A DNA stretch of 64,000 nucleotides from Oscheius dolichura (lineage: Eukaryota > Nematoda > Chromadorea > Rhabditida > Rhabditidae). Under the pieces are notes generated by a model, which saw nothing but the letters and a program-made list of their open reading frames with translations, was not told the origin of the DNA and ran no database searches. The stretch lies in contig OW051496.1 of the NCBI GenBank assembly GCA_932521035.1, positions 6,572,001 through 6,636,000 on the forward strand. Reading direction: 5' to 3'. The position numbers were made by a program, and so were the translations under genes. Of this stretch, positions 45,801-56,900 are shown in pieces (position 1 is the stretch's first letter; each line of letters opens with the position of its first letter).

Positions 45801-47966
45801 CTGGGGGGAAAGTATAACGAACTCTGGTGTGGCCTTACCCGAAAGTGAGTCATATGGAGGAATTCAGAATTGTAAACAGGCCTGGTTACCATATTCCCCG
45901 GGCCTCTTCTTTCCTGCTGTTGTTATTGTTCGTACCCTAATGGCTAACTAGCCGGTCTAGTACAGAAAAGAGTTCGGTTATTCATTTCCGGGTTGAGACA
46001 GACAGAGAGCCAGTATCGTGTCTAGACGGATGACATCACTTCTACTCGTCGGGAGACAGCCGAAAGTTGCGGAGGGTCGGATGTTGAAGTTGGTTCTCGA
46101 GACGAAGGCTCAGCTGGTGCAGCACCTCCGGAGTGTAGCCCAGGCTGAGCAGCTGAGTGGCCGCCGAGGCCAGCACCTGAACAGATTACCCATCGGAAAA
46201 GGGTAGAAATAATACCTTACCCTGGTCTGTGCTTCAGTTATGAGCCGGTATTCACCCTGGGTGACGGGATCGTCCTAAAAGATGGGAGACGCGGTTGCAA
46301 TGGCCTACCGATGCAATTCCATGTATGATGAGAGTTCCCTGGAAGGTGAAGGCCCCTACCTCCATCTGGCATATCATCTAAGAAGTTAGCATGGGGCAGG
46401 CAGAGTACAGTTGGCAAACCCCTTGTGCATCGGCCAGGATCTTGTCCAATGGCTGGCCGTTGACCTCTCCCCGGGTGATAATCTGGATCCGTCGTTGCAA
46501 TTTCAACGTCTCCAGCTCGTTCTCGATATGAGTTCGTCCTCCATAGTAGTGAAAGCAGAGAGGGATTGGCACGAAGTGAATCAGCTCCTGGAAGAGGTCG
46601 GGAATTGACTTGGGAATTGAACTCACGTCAAAGCGAATCCGAAATCTCGCAAGGAACTTGTCCAGGTCGATCTGCTCCATGGGGTGCGGTGAAGGGGATG
46701 ACTGCCGAATTTAAATGAGAAACTGTTGGCAGCGATCGATGGAGACGCAGACACGGCCAGAGAGCGTATCTTTTTTGAGCAGGAGTGTTTGTAAGATTTC
46801 ATAAGGCGAGGAAGAGGGACGTGGCGGAGGCCGGGAAATGCCAGTCTCTTTACAGGTATCAGTGCCTTCGGTGACTCGAAAGTCCTCACCGACGGGAGCA
46901 GCGCCATTGATCTCAACTCCAACACGGACCTGAACAACCAGGTTGAGCATTGGGAATGGGCGAGAACAACACAGAGGGTTCAGATTGGAGCCAATGGAAA
47001 CATCTTGATGAATGGCACGGGACAGGGAGCGAACCACTCGATGACGGTGCAGAACGGCCTCAATGTCAAGGATAACAACGGAGAGACGCGTAAGTCACCT
47101 CTGGAAGGGAAGATAAGAGGTTTCAGTGGCCATGGGCAACGGAGCTGTCCAGGGGCACGGGTCTGAGAATTCGAACGCCTCGATCATTGTCAACACGAAT
47201 TATACCAAGGACGGCGAGGCCAAGTAAGCTTCCTTTGCAGAGGATACAAGAATGTCACTTTCAGCGTGGTGGTGAAGGGAGACGGCTCCGCGGTCGGTGC
47301 CAACAACAACAACTCGTCCCTCGCCATAGATGCTCAGGGACACCTTTCCAACTCTAACGGGGTCAATAACAGTACGTCCTCTCCAAGACCTCTCTCTTTC
47401 CCAAATGTGTTTAGATTCCACGGCCATGGCCAACGGGGCAGCGTCAGGAGAGACTAGCAACATGACCGGCAACACCTTTATTGGCATGGGCGGAGCCGGT
47501 AGCAATGGTCAGGGACTCCTATGAGAAGGATAGCATCGTCTTTAGGTAACGCCATGATGGAGGGATGGGGAGGAGGAGCAGGCAACAGCGCCGTCAACAC
47601 GAACACAGGACTCCTCCTCAACGATGGAGGACAGGTCCGAAGTATGGTTTACTGACTTCAGCAGAGAGCAGTCTACAGTAATCCCCGAGCATTTAATGTT
47701 TCAGATATGTCGGTGAATGGGGGAGTGCAAGCCAGCGGTGACAAGACCAGTGTCCACTCCATATCTGTTGTCACCGACTATGCCGGTCTGTCGTCTTACC
47801 CGCTCCAGAGACAGTATTCCCCCTTTTAGGTCAGCAGTCCCTGTCCAACTATCAGCACGCCTCCTCCAGCGCGGCCGGCCAGTCGTCCGCCTCGGCCTCC
47901 AACTGGGGTGTATTGAAGAGAAAGAAACGATCGAATCTCGGCGTCCTCTATGACATTCTACTCTAG
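42869..47966 (+). CDS. Secreted Asn/Gly/Ser-rich repetitive protein
   Basis: Starts MTLRGLLAGFILASIFHVDG (signal peptide) followed by RIKR, a furin-type site. The rest is low-complexity: Asn, Gly, Ser, Ala, Thr and Gln dominate, with loosely repeated blocks such as SSGGNATGANQAQ, GNVLSQGQNSFS, GNGNAQANVDLG, VNGNANMNGSQHD and KGDGSAVGANNNNSS. It ends ASNWGVLKRKKRSNLGVLYDILL, a second basic cluster. Many N-x-S/T sequons. Exons up to 44055 and from 46858 keep compatible phase (1|2), so I read one gene with a 2.8 kb intron; two separate genes are possible because the first half also has a weak local end. Only two early Cys-poor segments; almost no Cys. AATAAA at about 47971. Family not recognised; structural or matrix protein is a guess. 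Confidence 0.65.
44410..45366 (-). CDS. Nested small basic nuclear-type protein
   Basis: Exons on - : 45366 onward MSSSKRNNGGFRKRRES (Arg/Lys-rich), 44918 onward SRRDITTGQFKKLDPVKMP and a Thr/Ser/Pro part ending SEELDKLRM, then MCSKSRQNVLHNKKKYKKLL with GGKKKKCGQVDETKEELALL, and a last exon AYRTLFGAMGLQQALRLVD before TAA. About 170 residues with two basic clusters and C-terminal helices. A TTTTAG acceptor is 2 bp before the ATG, as for trans-spliced messages. It lies wholly inside the large intron of the Asn-rich gene, on the opposite strand. Family unknown. Confidence 0.6.
45708..45940 (+). CDS. Possible small gene or alternative terminal exons with hydrophobic end
   Basis: Open frame VACPARGPSDKVSLLGVTA, VYEEGRDGQLQLGGKYNELW, CGLTRK, a very short intron (about 23 bp), then VNRPGYHIPRASSFLLLLLF and VP with stop. 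The hydrophobic end looks like a GPI-anchor or tail signal, but no signal peptide was found upstream. An acceptor at CTGTCCAG (about 45719) would be in phase with the Asn-rich gene's donor at 44055, so it might be an alternative 3' end of that gene. Confidence 0.25.
46043..46680 (-). CDS. Nested small conserved-looking protein, family unknown
   Basis: Five exons on - (46680-46627, 46587-46420, 46377-46309, 46274-46221, 46176-46043), all multiples of three and phase 0. Product about 158 residues: MEQIDLDKFLARFRIRFD, ELIHFVPIPLCFHYYGGRTH, IENELETLKLQRRIQIITRG, MICQMEVGAFTFQGTLIIHG, ASAATQLLSLGYTPEVLHQL. The first half has a winged-helix look. Regular codon phase and balanced composition support a real protein, but I cannot name it. 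Also inside the big intron of the Asn-rich gene, opposite strand. Confidence 0.6.
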
Positions 47967-48067
47967 CCAACAAATAAATTTTCCTCTGTTTCTTGATGAC
48001 GTCGGTCGGTGATCAGCGAACAGATCGATAGGGTGCCAACTGAGGGGAAGTAACCGATGAAAATGGA

Positions 48068-48092
48068 CGATAAGCTGGGGTTCTCTTAAAAG
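48068..48092 (+). promoter_or_regulatory. GATA site and TATA-like element of the astacin gene
   Basis: CGATAAG (48068-48074) followed by CTTAAAAG (48085-48092), 28-52 bp before the ATG at 48120. The arrangement matches that of the saposin-like gene. Confidence 0.45.
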
Positions 48093-48119
48093 GGACGACG
48101 TCGGGAAGTGCGCGACACT

Positions 48120-50559
48120 ATGCTCGTTCGGTTAGTCGTTCTTGGGTTGTTTCTGGCGGACACAGCACGGGGGCAGGGTCTCCTTGGAGGTAAGCGCTTC
48201 TTCTATACTTCACCGCTCTTTTGGTATATATCTTGCACTGTTCAAACCTTTTCCGAGATTATGAACCTTTGCCCTCCTTTATTGAAACCTTTCCCTCGTC
48301 CCCATTAGAGTGATACTATCTGATCGAAGCACCGTGTTTACAGGCCTGTTTGGAAGAGGAAACGGACAGCAAGGCGGCCAGCAAGGAAATTGGGGTCTGC
48401 TCGGTAACAATGCCGGCCAACAGCAGCAGGTAAGCTGGAAACGGTTCTCATTCAATATTCTAGGGCTGGGGTGTTGGAGGGCAAAACAATGGCGGGCTAC
48501 TAGGAGGCCTGCTACAAGGAGGACAGAATGCGCAGCCAGACCGGCGAAATGGAGGACTGCTTGGCGGAGTGCTAGGAGGACAGGGCGGAAGGGGGCAGTC
48601 CGGCTTGGTGGGCAGTCTCTTGAATGGAGCACAGGGAGGAGGACAAGGGGGAATGCTGGCTGGTATTCTCAACACTATCCAAAGTGGGCTGTATGTTTAG
48701 GGGAGACACGAAGCGTTCAGATAATCCCGGGGGAGTGAGCAGACTCGTCGCCCAGATAGCCAGCATCCCGTTGAGCATTGTGCAGAGCGCAACCAAGGTC
48801 GACGTCGTTACGGACATGGAAGTGATGAAGCACGCGCCGCCTCCCAGTCAGCAGGAATGGAACAGGAAGGCCCGAAAGTTCTGTCGCCGGTTCCCAGGCC
48901 ATCCCAATTGCCGGTTAGATTCCTCAACACAATAATTCCCTTTCTAGAGGTAATCAGTTGCCTCTGTTCACCCAGCTGGACAGTATGCTCGGCCAGGTGA
49001 TGGGCAGTGTCAGCAATCTCCTGCCCGTCGTGCCGAAGATGAACATCAAGGATCCATTGAAGGGCGTCGACCCCACACTGGCTCAGGCTCTCGACAACAA
49101 TAATTTGAAGCTGGGACACCTTGATCGGGTGGACAGCGGCCACCTAGAGGTCAGTCGCGTTTCCCCGCCGAGTACTGTTCTACTTCTAGAGCTTGTGCAG
49201 AGGTCGTCGAAACTGTAGGGAACAGACACCCCAGTCCATCAAACAGAGACAAATGGTACAGGCCAAGGTGAGTATGGGTCGTTGCCTATAGAGAAAGAGA
49301 CCGTTGCCAGATATTTGACTTCGAGCAGGAGAAGTTCGGAAAGGACCGTTCCGACAATATCCAACTGCGATTCGACCGTACCCAACAACTCAAGGAGTCA
49401 CTGCTGGAGAGGGCCAACCTGAGCCATACTGTAGCTCTCCGATGGAATCAGCAGACACACGAGCTTTAGGTAGTGCCGGCAGATGACGGCGTATTCCAAT
49501 CGGACATTCTCCTAACGGAGAAGCAAGCTCACTTCATGCTCAACGAGCTGGGGAAGGGCGGCGTGGGAGCAACCGCTCCTCACCCGGAACTCTTCGACTC
49601 GTCCAATGACCACAGGTTGACAAGGGTTCAGAGGAGGGAAATTGAGGAGAGGAGGAGAAGGGCCTCCGTCTTCTTCGAGGAGGATCCCGTTAAGATGTGG
49701 AACCCCTACCAGCCGATCCCGTTCTTCGTCGACGAGTCACTCGAGGAGTTGGACAAGAACGACGTCAGGAGGGCACTCGGCGAGATTCAAGCCAAGTCGT
49801 GTCTCCGTTTTCAAGAAGTGGCCACCGCCCCCACCAGTGGGTATATCCACTATTACAAGGTGGACTCGGCCACATTGTAAGTATTCTGCTGACCTGAGGA
49901 TGTCCTCCTTTCAGTTGCGGCTTGTCCTACGTGGGAAAGAATGACCCTGCAAACCCGATCTACCTCAGCTTCGGGTGTCAAAATGTAAAGGGGCGTGTCG
50001 TAGGATGAAAGACATATTCAGAATAGAGGAGTGGCCATCCACGAGACGATGCATGCCTTGGGAGTCGCTCATCAACATCTCCGGCCGGACAGGGACCAGT
50101 ACATAACGGTCGACTGGGCCAATGTCAATCCCCAGATGTATGACACCTTCGTGGTGGTGGACTCGAAGCTCTTCACCTCCTATGGAGTCCGATATGACTA
50201 CGGAAGCATCATGTTAGTTCTGGAATAATATCCCAGCCATCAAATTTAGGCATTACAATGCATATACGGCAGCCATCGAGACGACAAAGGAGACGATGAG
50301 GCCCAAATTTGACTTTGCAAACAATGTGAAGAGATTGGGACAGAGGGACGGGATGAGCGCGGCCGACGTGGAACTCCTGAACAAGATGTACTGCCAGCCA
50401 GGTCAGTAGAAGCAGAGGACAGCCCTAACCGGAAGTATAGGGTGCAAAGATGCAAATGTCTATTGTGGGGCGTGGTCGCTGAAGGGCCTCTGCCGAACGA
50501 ACAACTGGGTCTACAGCAACTGCCCGAAGAGTTGTAACGCTTGTAATAGGGGAAAATAA
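48120..50559 (+). CDS. Astacin metalloprotease with Gly/Gln-rich N-terminus and ShK tail
   Basis: Secreted zinc endopeptidase (nematode NAS type). Signal peptide MLVRLVVLGLFLADTARG, then a Gly/Gln/Leu-rich stretch (GRGNGQQGGQQGNWGLLG; NGGLLGGVLGGQGGRGQSG), a long propeptide, and the catalytic domain from about 49.65 kb: MWNPYQPIPFFVD, FQEVATAPTSGYIHYYK, GCQN, zinc motif HETMHALGVAHQHLRPDRDQ (HExxHxxGxxH), IMHYNAYT Met-turn. The usual E after the third His (HE) is Q here. The ShK domain closes it: CKDANVYCGAWSLKGLC, NCPKSCNAC. Exons join in phase with introns of 35-45 bp, one of which (49429-49469) removes an in-frame TAG. Stop followed by AATAAA. Confidence 0.88.
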
Positions 50560-50646
50560 ACTTTAATAACTGTATGACACACTGTCAATAACTGAAAACA
50601 AAGGAAATGTACATGAGAGATCCCGGTGGTTGTCTTCTCCGCGTCG

Positions 50647-53546
50647 CCTACTCGGCGACCCCTTCCGTTATGGTGTACAGCTCCGAATCCTCCCGGCTCA
50701 TCATCAGGCCAACGTCCTCATCGGGAGGAGAAGAGCCGCAAGTCTCTAAATCTTTATGTTTATTGTGAGAAAAGCACCCGAACCGTCGTCTTGCGTGGCA
50801 TTCATGGCATGGACTCCGAGGGATCCCATAGCTGCCATGATCAATCCCTGCTGGGTGGTCTTCTTCCTCTTGGTCGACCGTCTGCCCAATCCCATAAATG
50901 ACCGTCTCTTCCTAAATAACTCTCGTTTGTCTCCAAGATCTCGCCGCCTACGGTTCGGCTATTCCGTGCGCCCTTCGTTGTAGCATCTTCATATTGTTGA
51001 TGGCCTGTTCCATCTTCTTCTCCTTTTCTTCTTCTCCCACCAAATTTCTGTTGTTGTAAAACTGAAGTCAATCTTATTAAACCAAAAGAGGACGACATAC
51101 CTCGTTCAGAGGATTGTGCAGCAGCTGTCTAATGTTGATACCCTTGGTCAGTTTAGTGGTCTTCTTCTCGATCTCCTCTTTCCTCGAAACGGATGGCCTG
51201 TGCAGCATCTCCTCCTCGTCCAGCATTTCCTTGCTGATCTCCCCGTTCTCCATCAGGTCTTCCATCCGCTTGAAGCTGCTCGTCGATGTGTTCGCCCGCA
51301 TGGCTTCCCTGACCGTGGCCGCCCTGTCCATTTCAATCAGTTTCCCTTCCCCTTGTCTCCTCCCTTCGTAGTTCTTCTCCAGCAGAGGCCGAACGTATTT
51401 TCGAGACCATCGAGTTAGCACAGCCTGGACAATGTTGTTGAGATAAGTGGGCGAAACTGACCACATAGCCGTAGTCCTTGTACCCGCAGATGAGTTCTAT
51501 CCCTTGGGACAGGTGGCCAATCATCCCCCGGTTAAATTCCATGAACATGAAAAAGTTGTCCTCCTTCCGAGCCAGACGGATGTTCAGAAAACTGACCAAA
51601 GCCTTTATAGTCATGCCCTAAAGAGAAGTACTCGTGGACGAGACAGGGGAGGACGGCCACCTGGACGAAGACAGTGAAGAGGATGACCATGTAGGTGGCC
51701 GACAGGAGGGTGTCTTTGACGGCGACGTCGTTGGAGATCATGAAGGCCAGTGAGAAGGACACGGCCCCTCGAAGACCTCCGTAGGCCTGTAAGAGCGTCA
51801 GGCCGTGACGATTTATCACCTACCATAATAATCTGCTCCTGGAGGGAGATGAAGCGGACTCCTCCGGTGAAATGATTGATAATGTAGGTGAGGAAGAAGA
51901 CAACTGGAACGGAGGCATGACCTGCCATGATTTGACCCTTACCTGCCGCTCGGACAATGATGCAGAGGAGGATGGAGTAGATGGAGAATAGGGGATGCCA
52001 CTCGGTCCAGAACCACTCCTGCTCATTAACCAGCATCACACCCAGCACAATGAAAATTAGCGACTCGGCCACTGCACTGAAATTGATCTTTTGATTCAAA
52101 AACCATATTCTTTATTGGTCGTTTCGAAGTGTCAAGCTGATAGACGAATCGGTGGCCGCTCTCTCCTCTCACCTGGTGACCTTTGTGAAGTACGTGACGC
52201 TGATATAGGACTTGGAGGCGATGTTGCTACAGGAATAGTGGGACTGGAACAGGCCGCAGGCTATTATTCTGAACAGGCTGTGGATGGAGGACACAGAGGC
52301 CGGTACCCGATAATTCCGGAGAAATGGAAGAGTTCACTGCCCATGTAGGCGAGATAGGCCATTCCGAAGAGGACCACCGGCTCAACTACTGAACGGGAGG
52401 GTTTGCGGAATGGGGAAGGGGACAACCTCGGACGTGTTCGGTGTATCGGGTGATGAGGGCGGAGAGGAGACCACAGAGAAGACCGATGAGCAGTCCTCCG
52501 AGGGAAACACAGAGAAAAGCCGCAAAGCCCAGAAGGACCTGAATACTTGTTCCGACCGGGTGGAGGCTGTCTCACATCGCTGAAATGGAACTCCGACAGC
52601 TCCTTGAATTCAGAGACGAGGTTGTAGCAGACGATGGTCACCGCGTCATTCAGCAGGGACTCCCCGAACACCATGAAGTAGAGCATCTTGTTCACTCCGA
52701 CCTCTTGGAATATGGCAAGGACCTGAACTTATCTTTAGAAGGGGACTGGAGGAGACCAACAGCGACGGGGTCGACGGCGGCTATGAGGGAGGCGAAGAGG
52801 AGGCAGTCAAGGGGATCTATCCGAAAACTACCCATCATGCCGACCTCCGAGAAGAAGATGAGGAAGCCGCCAATCAAGACGATATTTAGGATGGTTCCCT
52901 GGAGAGAGTGTGGGATGGAAGAGGGCCTTACCACCACGGCGTAGATTACGATGGTTCCGATGTTCTCAATGAAGCACTTGTCTTTGAGGGAGTAGGCCGC
53001 CTCGAGGATGATCGGGGGCAGCAGGAAGAAGAAGAAAGTCTTGGAGTTGAACTCCAAGAACCTGATGGACTCGTGGGTGGTATCTCCTCTAAAATGAAAA
53101 ATTCGACAATGGCCAGGGCCCGTCTTACATAAAGACCAATCCACAGCCGACGCCCACGAGGATAAGGGCGCAGGACTCGGGGACGATGGACTGTAGCCAG
53201 GGGATGTGGTGGTATCCCAGTTTGAAGAGGCCGATGACAATGATAAAGAGGGTCAGCATCAAGGGCTCCTTGACGTAGTCGAACTTCCACGAGGCCACCT
53301 TGATCCCATGGGGTTTGTGGTGCTCCTCCTCCTCGTGGGGCGACACCTCTTCTCGGATCAACAACTTTTGTAACACTGATCTGAAAGAAGTCGGGGAGTG
53401 GCAGGGAGGGATGGGCTAAACCTGCCGACGCCATTGCTCTCGGCGTACTCCAGAATATCCAGCCAGAATTCGGTCTCGTTGTCGAGATTGACCTCGATAG
53501 TGTGGATCAGCAGGGGCAGGCAGAGTAAGAGGAGGATCGGTCGCAT
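50647..53546 (-). CDS. Sodium/proton exchanger (NHE/NHX family)
   Basis: Membrane antiporter, electroneutral Na+ in for H+ out. Starts MRPILLLLCLPLLIHTIEV (signal-like leader), then an acidic loop and about twelve membrane segments: LTLFIIVIGLFKLGYHHIPW, SCALILVGVGCGLVF, TFFFFLLPPIILEAAYSLKD (amiloride-region FFLLPPIILEAAY), GSFRIDPLDCLLFASLIAAV, DPVAVLAIFQEV, VFGESLLNDAVTIVCYNLV (ion-binding ESLLNDA), SAVAESLIFIVLGVMLV, GLRGAVSFSLAFM. A cytoplasmic tail follows (RRQGEGKLIEMDRAATVREA). Plasma-membrane NHE type by these motifs. At 50950 a stop is read if an intron is kept; splicing at GAACC|GTAGGC adds KRRSFMGLGRRSTKRKK and an acidic end stopping at 50647. Confidence 0.9.
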
Positions 53547-53986
53547 TTTGTGTAGCAGCGGACACGACTGCCGTCTGATAAAAGACCCATTAAAGAAGAC
53601 GGCGCCGTCATCGAGCTCTACCCTCACTTGGACCGAGGGAATCCCTGACTGGTCAACGGGAAGTGGTCTCCCCACACACACACACTTGCCCTATTCGTCT
53701 TCTGTACAAAGAGTTCAGCTTTAGCCTCCTGCCTTGTTTGAGGAGGTACAGAAGGCCCTCCTCGTTGCCCCCTTGCAGAATACAAGACTCTCCCAGGGCA
53801 GACAAAGCATTCTGTTCTACTGGAACCCAAGAAAAGCAAATATTATGCTAAACGGAGTCTTTATCTTGTAAGTGTTTGGGGAACTGTCTATTTTTATGAC
53901 CGTGTTACTATCCCCCGGTCGTGATTCAGTCGGCCGCCTTCCAGACCGGATATTTATTGTATGACACAGTCGACCCGTGGGAATGG
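53547..53986 (-). other. Intergenic region between CSB and exchanger genes
   Basis: About 440 bp, no gene seen. Holds the CSB polyadenylation signal (TTTATT on + near 53952) and the exchanger promoter, with a short CA repeat near 53675. Confidence 0.4.
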
Positions 53987-56900
53987 CTATCTGTACTCGT
54001 CTCGAAGGGTCCACTCCTTGCGGAGTTCGTTGAAAGAGGCGAGTCGCTTGAGGATGGCCCGGAAGTGAGACTGCTCCGTCGGTTCGACTCTCTCCTGAAC
54101 ATTGGGATACCGTCTCCCCCGGGGAACGGGTCTACCTTGAACTTGTCGACGATCTCCGAGGTAAAGGCCGTCCCTCCCCTCTTCTTCAGCAGATACTCTT
54201 TGATTTGGGCGGCCATCTTTCCGAATTTGTCGTCCGGGTCCAGCTGAAAAGGGACAGAATACTCGGGTAATAAAAGTGTTAGCAGCTGCTGTCATAACAT
54301 TTCGCACCCCTTATCAGCCGCCAGGATTGCCAGCAACCGTGCTATCTTTTGGAATCTTAAACTAACAAAAGGGCAAGTCTATTGCGAGCATCTTTTCTCC
54401 TTCGTTTCTCTGTCCCCTCGAATCCGTACCTCCAAGTCTCCCTCGATCGTGTCCATTTTCCTTTTCCTCTGTTTCATAGCCGCCAGGAAGCTGGATCCAG
54501 AAGAGCGGCCGCTAAATAAAGTATTCATTTCGTCTAAAAGGAAATCTACCTGAAGGCCGGTTCCTCGTCGGAGTTGTCCTCCTTCGAAGTGGTCGGCCCC
54601 CGCATCGGATCGCCTCTCCTCAACTGGGAGAGGTAGTTGCCCCTCGGGCGGTTCCGCAAGCTGGCCGCCGCCGCCCGGGCCACTTTCAGCGCCTCCTGCT
54701 CGACCAGATGATGAGACGACTGCTCGGAGACGACCTCGTCGTGCTTCATCGCACTCCGCACCCCGCTTGTTTCCAGGAGATGCCCCAAGACATAGTCGTC
54801 CGTGTGCTAAACCATTCCGCCTGCTTGTCTCCCGTAATAAAAGTACCTTTTCTTTCTTTTTCCGTTCCTTTTTCTCCTTTGGCTCCCGATCTTTGTGTTT
54901 CTTCTGTTTCACCAGACCGGGAATGGTCAGCTGCCCTTCAAACTTCGGGGTGGATGCCGTTTCCTCTGGAGGATGGAACAGATGGGGATCTCTAAGTATT
55001 CTTAGCTTCCAAACAAGAGGAGACGAACCGTGCCATCTGCCTTGCCATTTCCCTCAGCTTCGCCTTCCTTTCCTCGCTGAGTTCCACGACCTGCCCGTCC
55101 TCGTCCTCGTCCCCTTCCTCCTCTTCCTTCTTATGGTTCCTCCTCCGTCTAAAATCTTTCTCCTCTCAAAACTACACAAATTCTCACTCTTTTGCCCTTT
55201 CGTCGAAATAGTTCTTCCTGTTTATTTCAGTCGTCTCCCCGGCGAAGAGGGCGCCCGTCTCGGTCCCCTCCGAATTCCTGTCTGCCAGTGAGAAAAGCTC
55301 GTGGAGGTCGTTGGTCTTGAAAAATCTCCTTTGTTTCGGGTCTTTTAATATTCTGTTGGTCAGAAACTGCTTGAATATCTGTCTGAAACGGCCCACCTCT
55401 TCCTGCCCCCTAATAATAACCTGTGATAGATCTTCTCCTCGATGGTGCCGCTAGAAATGAGTCGGTAGATGGTCACGTCCCGGCCCTGTCCTATTCGCCA
55501 CGCCCGTTCCCGAGCCTGCGCATCGGTCGAAGGGTTCCAGTCTGGGTCATAGATCAGCACCTACGAAAGCTGCTGAATAGCCTAGAAAGGGCGGGACAAA
55601 CCTTGTTGGCTCCGGTGAGATTGACCCCGAGTCCGCCGACCCGAGTGGTCAGGAGGAAGACATCCACCCCGGGGTCCTGATTGAACTGTTGTACGAGTCT
55701 CTGCCTGGAGCCGATGCTCGTGGCCCCGTCCATCCGCAGGTAGTTGTATCCCTCACATAGCAGCATCGTCTCCAAGATGTTCAGCATCTGCCGACTCTGG
55801 CTGAAGAGCAGCGTCTTGTTCCCTCCCTAAACCCTTATCTCCTACTCTTCTCACCCCAAAACAACCTTTCTCCAGAGGTCGAGGATGTTCTTGACGACTA
55901 CCATCTTCCCGCTCCGCTGGTAACACCCGTAGGCCAGGGTCGGGTCCTCGTCCAGGTCCTCGTCTCCTGGAAGATGTCTCGTTGGCCTGTCTCTCCCTTC
56001 CCTACCGAATCTATTGGGCCCCCCGTTGACCAGATCCGGATGGTTACAGAGTTTGCGAAGCGTGGTAAGACCCACAAAGGCATCCAATGATCCTAGAAAG
56101 GGACATTAAAAGAGGAAAGAGAGTACCCACCTTTTAGGATGGTCCGGCACTCCCGCGAACAGAGGTATTCCTGGTAGAGGGTTCTCTGGGTATCGGTGAT
56201 CTCACAGAAGAGCACCTGCTCGTTCTTGTTCGGGAGGTCGATGCTCATCTGAACGTCCTTCTTCATCCTCCGGAGGATGAACGGGTTTATCGCGTCCCTG
56301 GAAAGAGTCTGCCCAAAAGAGAAAAGATGGCCACCTCAACACAACGGCGCATTTGTAGGCCGTGGTCGCCTGGACTTCCGTCGCATTGGCGTATCCTCCC
56401 TGAGTTATGGGGATGGCAAACTTTTCGGTAAAAGTCTTCAAGGAACCGAGGAGGCCAGGATAGACGAAATCGATGAGGGACCAGAGTTCTTTGAGGTTGT
56501 TCTGCATAGGGGAGCCGGAGAGGATGAGCCGGTGCGGAGTGGGCAGGTCCTTGAGGGCCAGGGTGGCCTAGAGAAGGGGTAAACGCATAGAATGGGGAGA
56601 TACCTGTGCTTCCGGGTTGCGAATCTTGTGGCCCTCGTCTAAAATGATATAATGCCACCTTCTCTTGACGAGACTCTTGTGCTCCTTGGTAAATGTGGCA
56701 TAGGAAGTGATCAGGATCGAGCCCCCTCTAGAATATCTTCAATTTTATAAGGGAAAGGCCTCTTACGGTCGCTGAGCCACCATTTTGTTGATGAGAGTTC
56801 CTTTAGAGCCAGAGAAGCTGCCGGCGGTTGAGTGGAGCACGGCGACCCGACACTTCGGCATCCAAGTATGGAGCTCTCGGACCCACTGCTGCATCAGTGT

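Noticed and set aside
54075-54095. tRNA B-box-like GGTTCGACTC
   Set aside because: It lies inside a CSB coding exon, with no A-box or cloverleaf around it.
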